Shown: piece after piece, positions 26,765-35,265 of the stretch
Layout: each line of letters opens with the position of its first letter
How positions within the stretch are numbered: the first letter of the stretch is position 1
Assembly (NCBI RefSeq): GCF_000720115.1
Contig: NZ_JOIR01000004.1
Span: 124,001-188,000, forward strand
DNA: 64,000 nt
Direction of reading: 5' to 3'
Source: Streptomyces sp. NRRL F-2580
Lineage (GTDB): Bacteria; Actinomycetota; Actinomycetes; Streptomycetales; Streptomycetaceae
The notes under the pieces: model-generated
Told to the model about the DNA's origin: nothing
Databases searched by the model: none
Seen by the model: the letters and a program-made list of their open reading frames with translations, nothing else
Program-made: the position numbers and the translations under genes

Positions 26765-27598
26765 ATGACAGCCCATGCCTCTCTGCCACGCCGTGCGGCT
26801 GCCGAGCTGATCGGGACCGCCGGCCTGCTCGTGGTCGTGATCGGCTCCGGACTCCAGGCCGCCGAGCTCAGCCGGGACACCGGGGTCGCCCTCATCGCCA
26901 ACTCGCTCGCCTCGGCCATCGGCCTCGGGCTGATCATCACCCTCTTCGGGCCGCTGTCCGGCGCCCACCTCAACCCGGTGGTCACCCTCACCTCCTGGTG
27001 GGCCCGGCGCACCGGCGGTGAGGGGCTCGGCGGCCGGGAGGCATTCGTCTACACCGTGGCCCAGACCGCGGGCGCCATCGGCGGCGCCCTCCTCGCGGAG
27101 ACCATGTTCGGCCGGACCCCGGGCACTTTCTCCACCCAGGTGCGCGACGGCGGGCACCTGCTCATCGGCGAGGTGGTCGCCACCGCCGGTCTCGTCCTCG
27201 TGATCCAGGGCCTCGGGCGGATCGGGCGCCCCCGGCTCGTCCCGGCGGCGGTCGCGGCGTACATCGCCGCCGCGATCTGGTTCACCTCCTCCGGGTCCTT
27301 CGCCAACCCGGCCGGCACGATCGGGCGCAGCTTCAGCGATTCCTTCACCGGCATCGCCCCGCAGTCGCTGCCCGGATTCGTCGCCGCCCAGTTGATCGGC
27401 GGGATCCTCGGCCTGGCCCTGGCCGCCCTGCTGTACGGGAAGGGGAACCCCAGCGGGAACGGCAGCGGAAGCGGGAACGGGGCCTCGCGGACCGCGAAGC
27501 CGGTGCCGGTCGAGACCGCCGTGCCGGCGTCCCTGCCCGGCACCGGGCCGGCGGACGGCGCGAGCCCCACGAAGGCGGCGTACGAGCCCGTCGACTGA
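26765..27598 (+). CDS. Aquaporin / MIP-family channel
   Basis: A 277-residue membrane channel with six helices. The two half-helix pore motifs are HLNPVV (about residues 63-68) and FANPAG (about 179-184), the first with NPV instead of NPA. The Arg normally after the second NPA motif is not adjacent here (the sequence reads NPAGTIGRSF), so selectivity may be altered. The last 50 residues are a Gly/Ser/Pro-rich cytoplasmic tail. It could pass water, glycerol or metalloids such as arsenite. No ars gene is visible nearby. GGGGGAG precedes the ATG. Confidence 0.88.
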   Translation: MTAHASLPRRAAAELIGTAGLLVVVIGSGLQAAELSRDTGVALIANSLASAIGLGLIITLFGPLSGAHLNPVVTLTSWWARRTGGEGLGGREAFVYTVAQTAGAIGGALLAETMFGRTPGTFSTQVRDGGHLLIGEVVATAGLVLVIQGLGRIGRPRLVPAAVAAYIAAAIWFTSSGSFANPAGTIGRSFSDSFTGIAPQSLPGFVAAQLIGGILGLALAALLYGKGNPSGNGSGSGNGASRTAKPVPVETAVPASLPGTGPADGASPTKAAYEPVD

Positions 27599-27611
27599 GG
27601 CGCCGCCTCAG

Positions 27612-27691
27612 TTGCCCACAGGAAAAGGGGAGTTGTCCACAGCCGTTTGGGCGGGTTTTGACGGCAAATGCATGACCCGCCCTGTGGACTA
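27612..27691. other. Small group of DnaA-box-like sites between the aquaporin and MerR genes
   Basis: TTGTCCACA at 27633-27641 is a perfect Streptomyces DnaA box. TTGCCCACA at 27612-27620 and TGTGGACTA at 27683-27691 each differ by one base. All three lie in or next to the short gap between convergent genes. The third just enters the 3' end of the MerR gene. Confidence 0.6.
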
Positions 27692-28609
27692 CCGGCCGGG
27701 CTCGGCCCGGCGCGCCAGATCGTTCATGGTCCGGGCCTGGAGCTCCCGCTCCGTCGCGGCCCGGACGAACTCCGCCACGTGGTCGGGGCCCACCAGATCC
27801 TGCACCGCCCGTACCGTCCCGGCCGGCAGCGCCACCGGCGAGGGCCCCGACGGCTGGGGCGTGCCCGCCGCCCCCAGGTGCCGCTGCAGATGCCGGGTCG
27901 CGAAGAGCCGCATCGCCCGCGCCAGCTCCGCGTCCACGGTCTGCTGGGCGAGCGGGCGCAGCCGCCGCACCATCGTCGCCGCCTTCGCCGCGTCCGCGTC
28001 CGTGGGCGGCACCTGCCCGAGGTAGCGCGCGAAGACGTGCTCGGTGGTGAACTCCAGGAACCGCGAGGCGATGTGCTCCACCTGCCCGCGCAGTTCCCGC
28101 AGGTGTCCGGTGATCGCCGGCAGCGGCACCCCGGCCGCGTACAGCTCGGCGGCAACCGCCAGCTCCTGTGGGGAGGGCACCAGGAACTGGTCCGGGCGCC
28201 CCGGGATCCGCTCCAGGACCCCCAGCTCGCAGGCCTCGCCCACCGCCTCGTCGTCCGGCCGGCCGCCGAACCGCTCGTTCAGCTCCTCCCGGCTGATCCG
28301 GGCGGCCTCCTCGTCGGTCCAGGGCCCGTGCACCTCGGCGACCAGCCCCAGTACGCCGCCCAGGCCGCGTCCCGCGTCCCAGGCCTCCAGCAACTCCTTG
28401 ATGGAGGCCAGGGTGTAGCCGCGGTCGAGCAGGTCCGCGATCTGGCGCAGCCGCGCCAGGTGCGTGTCCCGGTAGACGTTGGAACGGCCGCGCCGCTCCG
28501 GCTTCGGCAGCAGCCCGCGGTCCTGGTACGCCCGGATCGTGCGCACCGTCGCCCCGCTGTGGTGCGCCAGATCCTCGATCCGGTACTCGGCTACCGCCTG
28601 ATCGGACAA
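27689..28609 (-). CDS. MerR-family transcriptional regulator
   Basis: A 306-residue regulator. The N-terminal MerR helix-turn-helix and wing cover about residues 9-78 (YRIEDLAHHSGATVRTIRAYQDRGLLP, RRGRSNVYRDTHLARLRQIADLLDRGYTLASIKELL). The remaining 220 residues form a helical effector domain without the Cys pattern of metal-responsive MerR proteins, so the inducer is unknown. It lies downstream of the EphD-like/M24 gene pair on the same strand and may control it. Confidence 0.9.
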   Translation of the reverse strand: MSDQAVAEYRIEDLAHHSGATVRTIRAYQDRGLLPKPERRGRSNVYRDTHLARLRQIADLLDRGYTLASIKELLEAWDAGRGLGGVLGLVAEVHGPWTDEEAARISREELNERFGGRPDDEAVGEACELGVLERIPGRPDQFLVPSPQELAVAAELYAAGVPLPAITGHLRELRGQVEHIASRFLEFTTEHVFARYLGQVPPTDADAAKAATMVRRLRPLAQQTVDAELARAMRLFATRHLQRHLGAAGTPQPSGPSPVALPAGTVRAVQDLVGPDHVAEFVRAATERELQARTMNDLARRAEPGR

Positions 28610-28789
28610 TCCCGGCTCCCTACGACATCGCGGCTGGGCCGACCGCGCCGCCCGGCGCCGGCCGGGCGGCAGGTGAAGCCGCGAGGTGCTCGACCGCCCT
28701 GCGCAGCGAGCCCTCCTGCGAGGGATGGTACGACCGCCGGAAGGAGCGGGGTATGGCCGTGCCGGGCTCTGTCCACCACGAGCCCCCGC

Positions 28790-30589
28790 TCACAGCTTCG
28801 GCTCCAGCCTCGCGAGGCGCCGCAGGACGCGTGGGGCGTGGCGGGACATCCACAGGGCGCCCTTGGACTCGGGAGTCACCGGGACGACGGCCTCGTTGCG
28901 GACCACGGCGCGCAGGATGGCGTCGGCGACCTTCTCCGGCGGGAAGTTGCGCAGCCCGTACAGCCGCGAGGAGCGTTCCTGGCGGCGCTTCTCCTCGGCC
29001 TCGTCCACCCCGGCGAAGCGCGACGTGGCGGTGATGTTGGTGTTGACGATGCCGGGGCAGATCGCGGAGACACCGATCGACTTCGACGCCAGTTCCGCGC
29101 GCAGGCACTCCGACAGCATCAGCACCGCGGCCTTCGAGGTGCTGTAGGCGGGCAGGGTCCTGGAGGGCAGGTAGGCCGCGGCGGAGGCGGTGTTGACGAT
29201 GTGCCCGCCCTGGCCGCGCTCGGCCATCTGCCTGCCGAAGATCCGGCAGCCGTGGATGACGCCCCACAGATTGACGTCCAGGACCTTCTTCCAGTCCTCG
29301 GCCGTCGTGTCGAGGAAGGCTCCGGACAGGCCGATCCCGGCGTTGTTGACCAGGACGTCCACGATGCCGTACTCGGCTGCGACCTTCGCCGCGAGCTTCT
29401 CCATCGCCTGCTCGTCGCTGACGTCCACGCACTCGGCCCAGGCCTCGGCGGCGCCCACGAGCCGGGCCATGTCGGCCGTGCGCGCCGCGCCCTCGGCGTC
29501 GCGGTCGACGGCCACCACCCGGGCCCCGGCCTCGGCGAACGCGAAGGCGGTGGCCCGGCCGATACCGCTGGCCGCACCGGTGACGAGGACCAGCTGGCCG
29601 CCGAAGCGGTCGGCGTACGGGCCCGGCGCCTTGAGCTCCGGTGCCCGCGTGGCCGGTTCCTCCCGGGCGGTGACGAACTCGCCGATCCAGGCGGCCAGCT
29701 GGTCCGGCCGGGTCCTGGGCACCCAGTGCTTGGCGGGCAGCGTGCGCCGCAGCAGGTCCGGGGCCCAGTGCTCCAGGCCGTCGTAGAGCCGCTCGGACAG
29801 GAACGCGTCCCCGGTCGGGGTGATCAGCTGCACGGGTGCGTGGGCGTACGCGTCGGGGCGCGGCCGGCGCAGCCGCGCCCGCACGTTGTCGCGGTAGAGC
29901 CAGGCGCCGTGCGCCGCGTCCGAAGGCAGCGAGGCCGTCGGGTACGAGCCGGCCGGAACCTTCTCGACGCGCTGGAGGATCGACGGCCACCGCTTGCCGA
30001 GCGGTCCGCGCCAGGCGAGTTCCGGCAGCACGGGGGTGTGCAGCATGTAGACGTACCAGGACTTGGCGCCCTGGCCGAGCAACTGCCCGGCCGCGCGCGG
30101 GGTCGGCCGCGTCATCCGCTTCTTGATCCAGTGCCCGAAGTGGTCGAGGGAGGGACCGGAAATCGAGGTGAAGGAGGCGATCCGGCCCTCGGTACGGCGG
30201 ACCGTCGCGAACTCCCAGCCCTGTACGGAGCCCCAGTCGTGGCCGACCAGGTGCACGGGCCGGTCCGGGCTGACCGCGTCCGCCACCGCCAGGAAGTCGT
30301 CGGTCAGCTTCTCCAGGGTGAAACCGCCGCGCAGCGGCTGCGGCGCGGTGGAGCGCCCGTGGCCGCGTACGTCGTAGAGCACCACGTGGAAGCGGGCGGC
30401 GAGCCGCTCGGCGACCTCCGACCAGACCTCTTTGCTGTCCGGGTAACCGTGCACCAGCAGCACGGTCGGGCGGTCCGCCTCGCCGAGCTCGACGACGCAC
30501 AGCTCGATCCCTCCGGTGCTCACCCAGCGCTCGCGCGCACCCGCCGGCCCCGCCACTCCTGCTCCGCTCATCCCGCTCATGCCGCTCAT
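28790..30589 (-). CDS. Alpha/beta-hydrolase and short-chain dehydrogenase fusion (EphD-like)
   Basis: A 599-residue two-domain protein. Residues about 15-310 are an epoxide-hydrolase-like alpha/beta hydrolase (VLLVHGYPDSKEVW, oxyanion; HDWGSVQGW with the Asp nucleophile; KHWVPRTRP with the late His). Residues about 330-599 are a classical SDR (VTGAASGIGRATAFAFA cofactor loop, NNAGIG, catalytic YSTSK). Mycobacterial EphD has the same layout and acts on mycolic-acid-related substrates; here the substrate is unknown. The start is a run of three in-frame ATGs (MSGMSGMSG). The first overlaps the M24 stop as ATGA, so the genes are coupled. Confidence 0.9.
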   Translation of the reverse strand: MSGMSGMSGAGVAGPAGARERWVSTGGIELCVVELGEADRPTVLLVHGYPDSKEVWSEVAERLAARFHVVLYDVRGHGRSTAPQPLRGGFTLEKLTDDFLAVADAVSPDRPVHLVGHDWGSVQGWEFATVRRTEGRIASFTSISGPSLDHFGHWIKKRMTRPTPRAAGQLLGQGAKSWYVYMLHTPVLPELAWRGPLGKRWPSILQRVEKVPAGSYPTASLPSDAAHGAWLYRDNVRARLRRPRPDAYAHAPVQLITPTGDAFLSERLYDGLEHWAPDLLRRTLPAKHWVPRTRPDQLAAWIGEFVTAREEPATRAPELKAPGPYADRFGGQLVLVTGAASGIGRATAFAFAEAGARVVAVDRDAEGAARTADMARLVGAAEAWAECVDVSDEQAMEKLAAKVAAEYGIVDVLVNNAGIGLSGAFLDTTAEDWKKVLDVNLWGVIHGCRIFGRQMAERGQGGHIVNTASAAAYLPSRTLPAYSTSKAAVLMLSECLRAELASKSIGVSAICPGIVNTNITATSRFAGVDEAEEKRRQERSSRLYGLRNFPPEKVADAILRAVVRNEAVVPVTPESKGALWMSRHAPRVLRRLARLEPKL

Positions 30590-31455
30590 GCTGCCTTCTC
30601 CTCGGCCCAGCGCCGCACGTGCGGCAAGTCGTCGTCCAGCCAGAACGCGCTCTCCTCGGGATCCCGGGAGTCGGTGACGACCAGGATCTCCTCGAACTTC
30701 GCGCCGGTACCCCGGAAGCCCAGGTGCGGCTCCACCGCCCACAGTCCGGGCTGCGGCGGATGGTCGGAGAAGTGGTACGGACTCCACAGCGGGGACCAGC
30801 CCTCGCGATGACCGTGCAGGGCGTCACCGGCCAGCCCCTTGAGGGACTGGGTGCCGAACCCGAAGGCGGTCGGGGACCAGCGCCGCTCCTTGACCCGGTC
30901 GATCTTGTGCGCGATCACGCCGAACGGATAGGCCCGGTGCCGGTTGGCGTACCCCTGCCGGGTCATCAGCCGCTCGACGTTCTCGTAGATCTCGCGCAGG
31001 GAGCGGCGCTCGCGCACCTGCTCCAGGATCAGTACGCGATGGGCTTGGAGGTCGGCCATCAGCCGGTCCTGCACCGGATTCAGTCCGAGGCTGCCCGAGT
31101 AGCCGATGTCGGCCGCGTAGCCCTTGAAGACCGGTGCCATGTCGAGGATGAACGGCATCCCCGGCTCCAGCTTCCGGTGGGTCGGGAAGAACTGCAGCGG
31201 GATCTTGAAGTTCGCGAAGGCGGTGCGGTCCCCGAACCAGGCGAAGGGCAGGTGGAACCAGTCCCGTACGCCGCGGTCGCGCAGCCACTGGCGCTGCATG
31301 CGCGCCGCCTCGCGCTCGGTCACGCCTGGCCGCAGCTGGGCCGCGACGGCCTCGGCGCACTCGTACGAGAGGCGCTGCACCTCTCTGAACCCGCCCAGAT
31401 CGGCGGAGAGTCGTCCGGAGAGTCGCGCGGTGCGTTGCTTGGTGTCCCCAGCCAT
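30586..31455 (-). CDS. M24-family metallopeptidase-like protein
   Basis: A 289-residue protein with the pita-bread fold of methionine aminopeptidase and proline dipeptidase. The metal-ligand candidates are two Asp in FILDMAPVFKGYAADIGY (about 108-125), a central His region (GDALHGHREGW) and two Glu in LWAVEPHLGFRGTGAKFEEILVV (about 245-267). The substrate is unknown. It is upstream of and coupled to the EphD-like fusion by a 4-base overlap. Related pairs elsewhere also place an M24 protein with lipid-type hydrolases, but I cannot name the pathway. Confidence 0.87.
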   Translation of the reverse strand: MAGDTKQRTARLSGRLSADLGGFREVQRLSYECAEAVAAQLRPGVTEREAARMQRQWLRDRGVRDWFHLPFAWFGDRTAFANFKIPLQFFPTHRKLEPGMPFILDMAPVFKGYAADIGYSGSLGLNPVQDRLMADLQAHRVLILEQVRERRSLREIYENVERLMTRQGYANRHRAYPFGVIAHKIDRVKERRWSPTAFGFGTQSLKGLAGDALHGHREGWSPLWSPYHFSDHPPQPGLWAVEPHLGFRGTGAKFEEILVVTDSRDPEESAFWLDDDLPHVRRWAEEKAA

Positions 31456-31551
31456 GTCAGCCCGTCCATCCGTCTAGCCGTACGCGCCCGTAACTTGACA
31501 CTGATGAATGTGACAATGACCGGAGATCACGTCAAGGGTCGTGCACAGACC

Positions 31552-31560
31552 TGTGGATAA
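31552..31560 (-). other. Single perfect DnaA box
   Basis: TGTGGATAA (reverse complement TTATCCACA) in the 217-base gap between the divergent M24 and ABC transporter genes. Confidence 0.5.
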
Positions 31561-31672
31561 AGTTGTCCGGTCCACATCAGCCTCCAGTACGGGTACGTAC
31601 GCCTCAAGGCGGAGACGGGATCCCACTCAAGGTCTGACGCTTCGCGAGAGCCGCGCCACTAACGTCGAGCCC

Positions 31673-32662
31673 GTGACTGTCATCGCGACCGAAAGCCTGA
31701 GCAAGCGGTACCCCCGAGTGACCGCCCTCGACCGGCTCTCCCTGGACATCGGGCCTGGTGTGACCGGCCTCGTGGGTGCCAACGGAGCCGGCAAGTCCAC
31801 GCTGATCAAAATTCTGCTGGGACTGTCCCCCGCCACCGAGGGCAGCGCCGCCGTGCTCGGCCTCGACGTCAAAACGCATGGCAGTGCCATCCGTGAACGC
31901 GTCGGGTACATGCCCGAGCACGACTGCCTGCCACCCGACGTCTCGGCCACCGAGTTCGTCGTCCACATGGCGCGCATGTCCGGGCTGCCGCCGACCGCGG
32001 CCCGCGAGCGCACCGCCGACACCCTGCGCCACGTCGGGCTGTACGAGGAGCGCTACCGTCCCATCGGCGGCTACTCCACCGGCATGAAGCAGCGCGTCAA
32101 GCTCGCCCAGGCACTCGTCCACGACCCCCAGCTGGTGCTCCTCGACGAGCCGACCAACGGCCTGGACCCGGTCGGCCGTGACGAGATGCTCGGCCTGATC
32201 CGCCGCGTCTACACGGACTTCGGCATCTCCGTCCTGGTCACCTCCCACCTCCTCGGAGAGCTGGAGCGGACCTGCGACCACGTGGTGGTCGTCGACGGCG
32301 GCAAGCTGCTGCGCTCCAGCTCCACCAGCGACTTCACCCAGATCACCACGACCCTCGCGGTCGAGGTCACCGACTCCGACGCCCACCCGGACGGCACCGC
32401 CGCCCTGCGCAAGGCGCTCACCGAGGTGGGCGTCGTCCTGCACGAGGGCAGCGAGCAAGGCCTGCCCGGCGCCGGCCACATCCTCCTCGTCGAGGCCTCC
32501 GGCGAGGACACCTACGACACCGTCCGCGACACGGTCGCCGATCTCGGCATCGGCCTGGTCCGCATGGAGCAGCGCCGCCACCACATCGCGGAGGTCTTCC
32601 GCGACAGCGATCGGTCCGCGCACTCCGTCCAGCAGAAGGGAGCCGGTTCCGATGGCGCCTGA
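31673..32662 (+). CDS. ABC transporter ATP-binding protein (first pair)
   Basis: A 329-residue ATPase. Walker A is GANGAGKST (about 36-44), signature YSTGMKQRVKLAQ (about 135-147) and Walker B LVLLDEPTNGLD (about 155-166), followed by a switch His in VTSHLLGEL. The C-terminal 100 residues are typical of ABC-2 exporters. GTG 31673 (VTVIATESL) matches the family N-terminus; a longer reading would add 44 residues of basic low-similarity sequence. It overlaps the next gene by 11 bases. It forms a four-gene operon with the following permease, ATPase and permease. Confidence 0.9.
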   Translation: MTVIATESLSKRYPRVTALDRLSLDIGPGVTGLVGANGAGKSTLIKILLGLSPATEGSAAVLGLDVKTHGSAIRERVGYMPEHDCLPPDVSATEFVVHMARMSGLPPTAARERTADTLRHVGLYEERYRPIGGYSTGMKQRVKLAQALVHDPQLVLLDEPTNGLDPVGRDEMLGLIRRVYTDFGISVLVTSHLLGELERTCDHVVVVDGGKLLRSSSTSDFTQITTTLAVEVTDSDAHPDGTAALRKALTEVGVVLHEGSEQGLPGAGHILLVEASGEDTYDTVRDTVADLGIGLVRMEQRRHHIAEVFRDSDRSAHSVQQKGAGSDGA

Positions 32663-33539
32663 GACCTCCACCCAGATCCACAACATCGGCTACCGGTCCT
32701 ACGACGGCCCCCGGCTCGGCCGTGCCTACGCCCGCAAGTCGCTGTTCTCGCAGTCCCTGCGCGGCGCCTACGGACTCGGCCGCTCGGCCAAGTCCAAGGT
32801 CCTGCCGATGATCCTCTTCGCGGTGATGTGCGTTCCCGCACTGATCATCGTCGCGGTAGCCATCGCGGTGCCCGGCTCCACCGACCTGCCGATCAAGTAC
32901 ACGACGTACGCCCTGACCACCCAGGTGATCATCGGCCTCTTCCTCGCGTCCCAGGCGCCGCAGTCCGTCTCCCGGGACCTGCGCTTCAAGACGGTGCCGC
33001 TCTACTTCTCGCGGCCCATCGAACGCGTCGACTACGTCGTGGCCAAGTACGCGGCCATGGCCTCGGCGCTGTTCATCCTCACCGCGACCCCGCTGCTGAT
33101 CATGTGGATCGGCTCGCTCCTGGCGAAGTTCGACTTCGCCCACCAGACCAAGGGATTCGGGCAGGGACTCGTGTCGGTTCTGCTGCTGTCGCTGCTCTTC
33201 TCCGGCCTCGGCCTGGTCATGGCCGCGCTCACCCCGCGCCGCGGCTTCGGCGTCGCCGCGATCATCGCGGTGCTCCTGATTCCGTTCGGCGCGGTGACCG
33301 CGGTCCAGGGGATCGCCTACAGCACGGGGAACGCCGGAGCCATCGAGTGGATGGGCCTGTTCTCCCCGATCACCCTCATCGACGGCGTACAGACCGCGTT
33401 CCTCGACGCGACCTCCGCCTTCCCCGGCGGCGAGGGTCCCTCGGCCGGCGTCGGTGCCGTCTACCTGCTCGTCGCCCTCGGCCTCATCGCCGGCTCCTAC
33501 GCCGCCCTGATGGCCCGCTACCGGAAGGCCGGGCTGTGA
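32652..33539 (+). CDS. ABC-2 type transporter permease (first pair)
   Basis: A 295-residue integral membrane protein with six hydrophobic segments (for example MILFAVMCVPALIIVAVAIAV and LLLSLLFSGLGLVMAAL). The N-terminal 40 residues are cytoplasmic and polar (QIHNIGYRSYDGPRLGRAYA). The substrate is unknown. The stop overlaps the next gene's GTG start (GTGA). Confidence 0.88.
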   Translation: MAPETSTQIHNIGYRSYDGPRLGRAYARKSLFSQSLRGAYGLGRSAKSKVLPMILFAVMCVPALIIVAVAIAVPGSTDLPIKYTTYALTTQVIIGLFLASQAPQSVSRDLRFKTVPLYFSRPIERVDYVVAKYAAMASALFILTATPLLIMWIGSLLAKFDFAHQTKGFGQGLVSVLLLSLLFSGLGLVMAALTPRRGFGVAAIIAVLLIPFGAVTAVQGIAYSTGNAGAIEWMGLFSPITLIDGVQTAFLDATSAFPGGEGPSAGVGAVYLLVALGLIAGSYAALMARYRKAGL

Positions 33540-34447
33540 CCACCATCGACATCGACCACACCTCCCGCTGGTTCGGGAACGTCGTCGCCGTCAACGACGT
33601 GACCATGAGCATCGGACCCGGTGTCACCGGGCTCCTGGGTCCCAACGGCGCGGGCAAGTCCACCCTCATCAACATGATGGGCGGCTTCCTCGCCCCCTCC
33701 ACGGGCACCGTCACCCTCGACGGCGCGCCGATCTGGCAGAACGAGCAGGTCTACAAGCAGATCGGCGTCGTGCCCGAGCGCGAGGCGATGTACGACTTCC
33801 TCACCGGCCGGGAGTTCGTCGTCGCCAACGCCGAGCTGCACGGCCTCGACGACGCGGACGCCCAGCGGGCCCTCGCCACCGTCGAGATGGAGTACGCCCA
33901 GGACCGCAAGATCTCCACGTACTCCAAGGGCATGCGCCAGCGCGTGAAGATGGCGTCCGCCCTCGTCCACAACCCGTCCGTGCTGCTCCTGGACGAGCCG
34001 TTCAACGGGATGGACCCGCGCCAGCGCATGCAGCTGATGGATCTGCTGCGGCGCATGGGCGACGAGGGACGCACCGTCCTGTTCTCCTCCCACATCCTGG
34101 AGGAGGTCGAGCAGCTCGCCTCGCACATCGAGGTGGTCGTCGCCGGCCGGCACGCGGCTTCCGGTGACTTCCGCAAGATCCGCCGCCTGATGACGGACCG
34201 CCCGCACCGCTATCTCGTCCGCTCCTCTGACGACAGGGCGCTCGCGGCGGCCCTGATCGCCGACCCCTCCACGGCCGGTATCGAGGTCGACCTGAAGGAG
34301 GGCGCGCTGCGCATCCAGGCCGTCGACTTCGGCCGCTTCACGGAGCTGCTGCCCCGTGTGGCTCGCGCGCACGGCATCCGGCTGATGACGGTCTCGCCAT
34401 CCGACGAGTCCCTTGAGTCGGTCTTCTCCTACCTCGTCTCGGCCTGA
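33536..34447 (+). CDS. ABC transporter ATP-binding protein (second pair)
   Basis: A 303-residue ATPase with Walker A GPNGAGKST (about 37-45), signature YSKGMRQRVKMAS, Walker B VLLLDEPFNGMD and switch HILEEVEQL. Its start GTG (VTTIDIDHTSRWFG) overlaps the permease stop by four bases. It is a close parallel of the first ATPase, so the operon probably encodes one heteromeric exporter or two related ones. Confidence 0.9.
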   Translation: MTTIDIDHTSRWFGNVVAVNDVTMSIGPGVTGLLGPNGAGKSTLINMMGGFLAPSTGTVTLDGAPIWQNEQVYKQIGVVPEREAMYDFLTGREFVVANAELHGLDDADAQRALATVEMEYAQDRKISTYSKGMRQRVKMASALVHNPSVLLLDEPFNGMDPRQRMQLMDLLRRMGDEGRTVLFSSHILEEVEQLASHIEVVVAGRHAASGDFRKIRRLMTDRPHRYLVRSSDDRALAAALIADPSTAGIEVDLKEGALRIQAVDFGRFTELLPRVARAHGIRLMTVSPSDESLESVFSYLVSA

Positions 34448-34462
34448 AAGGAGCTGGCACCC

Positions 34463-35182
34463 ATGTACGACCCCACCGTTGCCCGGCTCACCTACCGGGC
34501 CCTGCTCGGTCGGCGGCGCGCACTGATCCTCTTCGCGCTGCCCGCCCTGCTGATCGTCATCGCCCTCGCCGTCCGTGCCTTCGCCGGTGTGGACGACAAG
34601 GTCGCCGCGGACCTCCTCGGGGGCTTCGCCCTCGCCACCATGGTTCCGCTGATCGGCGTCATCGCCGGCACCGGCGCCATCGGCCCGGAGATCGACGACG
34701 GCTCGATCGTCTACCTGCTCTCCAAGCCGCTGAAGCGCCCGACGATCATCATGACCAAGCTGATCGTGGCGATCGCCGTCACCATGGCCTTCTCCGCGAT
34801 CCCCACCCTGATCGCCGGTTTCATCCTCAACGGCAACGGCCAGCAGATCGCCGTCGCCTACACGATCGCCGCCCTCGTGGCCTCGATCGCCTACAGCGCG
34901 CTGTTCCTGCTGCTCGGCACCGTCAGCCGGCACGCGGTTGTCTTCGGTCTGGTCTACGCCCTGATCTGGGAGTCGCTCTTCGGCAGCCTGGTCTCCGGCG
35001 CCAAGACCCTCAGCGTCCAGCAGTGGGCCCTGGCGCTGGCCGAGAAGGTCGCCGGTGACGGGTACGTCGACGCCACCGTGGGCCTTCCCACCGCCGCGGT
35101 CCTGCTCTCCGTGGTCACGGTCGGCGCCACCGTCTACGCGGGCCAGAAGCTGCGCCGCCTCACCCTGGCGGGCGAGGAGTAA
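34463..35182 (+). CDS. ABC-2 type transporter permease (second pair)
   Basis: A 239-residue protein with six hydrophobic segments, a short basic N-terminus (MYDPTVARLTYRALLGRRRA) and the ABC-2 stretch GSIVYLLSKPLKRPTIIMTKL (about 86-106). It ends at a strong hairpin terminator, closing the operon. Confidence 0.88.
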   Translation: MYDPTVARLTYRALLGRRRALILFALPALLIVIALAVRAFAGVDDKVAADLLGGFALATMVPLIGVIAGTGAIGPEIDDGSIVYLLSKPLKRPTIIMTKLIVAIAVTMAFSAIPTLIAGFILNGNGQQIAVAYTIAALVASIAYSALFLLLGTVSRHAVVFGLVYALIWESLFGSLVSGAKTLSVQQWALALAEKVAGDGYVDATVGLPTAAVLLSVVTVGATVYAGQKLRRLTLAGEE

Positions 35183-35207
35183 GTCCCGCCGCAGCACCTG
35201 CGAACCA

Positions 35208-35241
35208 GTGCCCCGCCCGGCCCACCGGCCAGGCGGGGCAC
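35208..35241 (+). terminator. Terminator of the double ABC operon
   Basis: GTGCCCCGCC (35208-35217) pairs with GGCGGGGCAC (35232-35241). A second inner stem, GGCC/GGCC, closes the loop. It begins 26 bases after the last permease stop. Confidence 0.75.
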
Positions 35242-35265
35242 AGCTTTGCGGGTCATCATCGGTGC

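Noticed and set aside
27668..30811. A 1047-residue plus-strand frame over the MerR and EphD-like genes.
   Set aside because: It is a shadow of the real minus-strand genes, with no domain or start signal.
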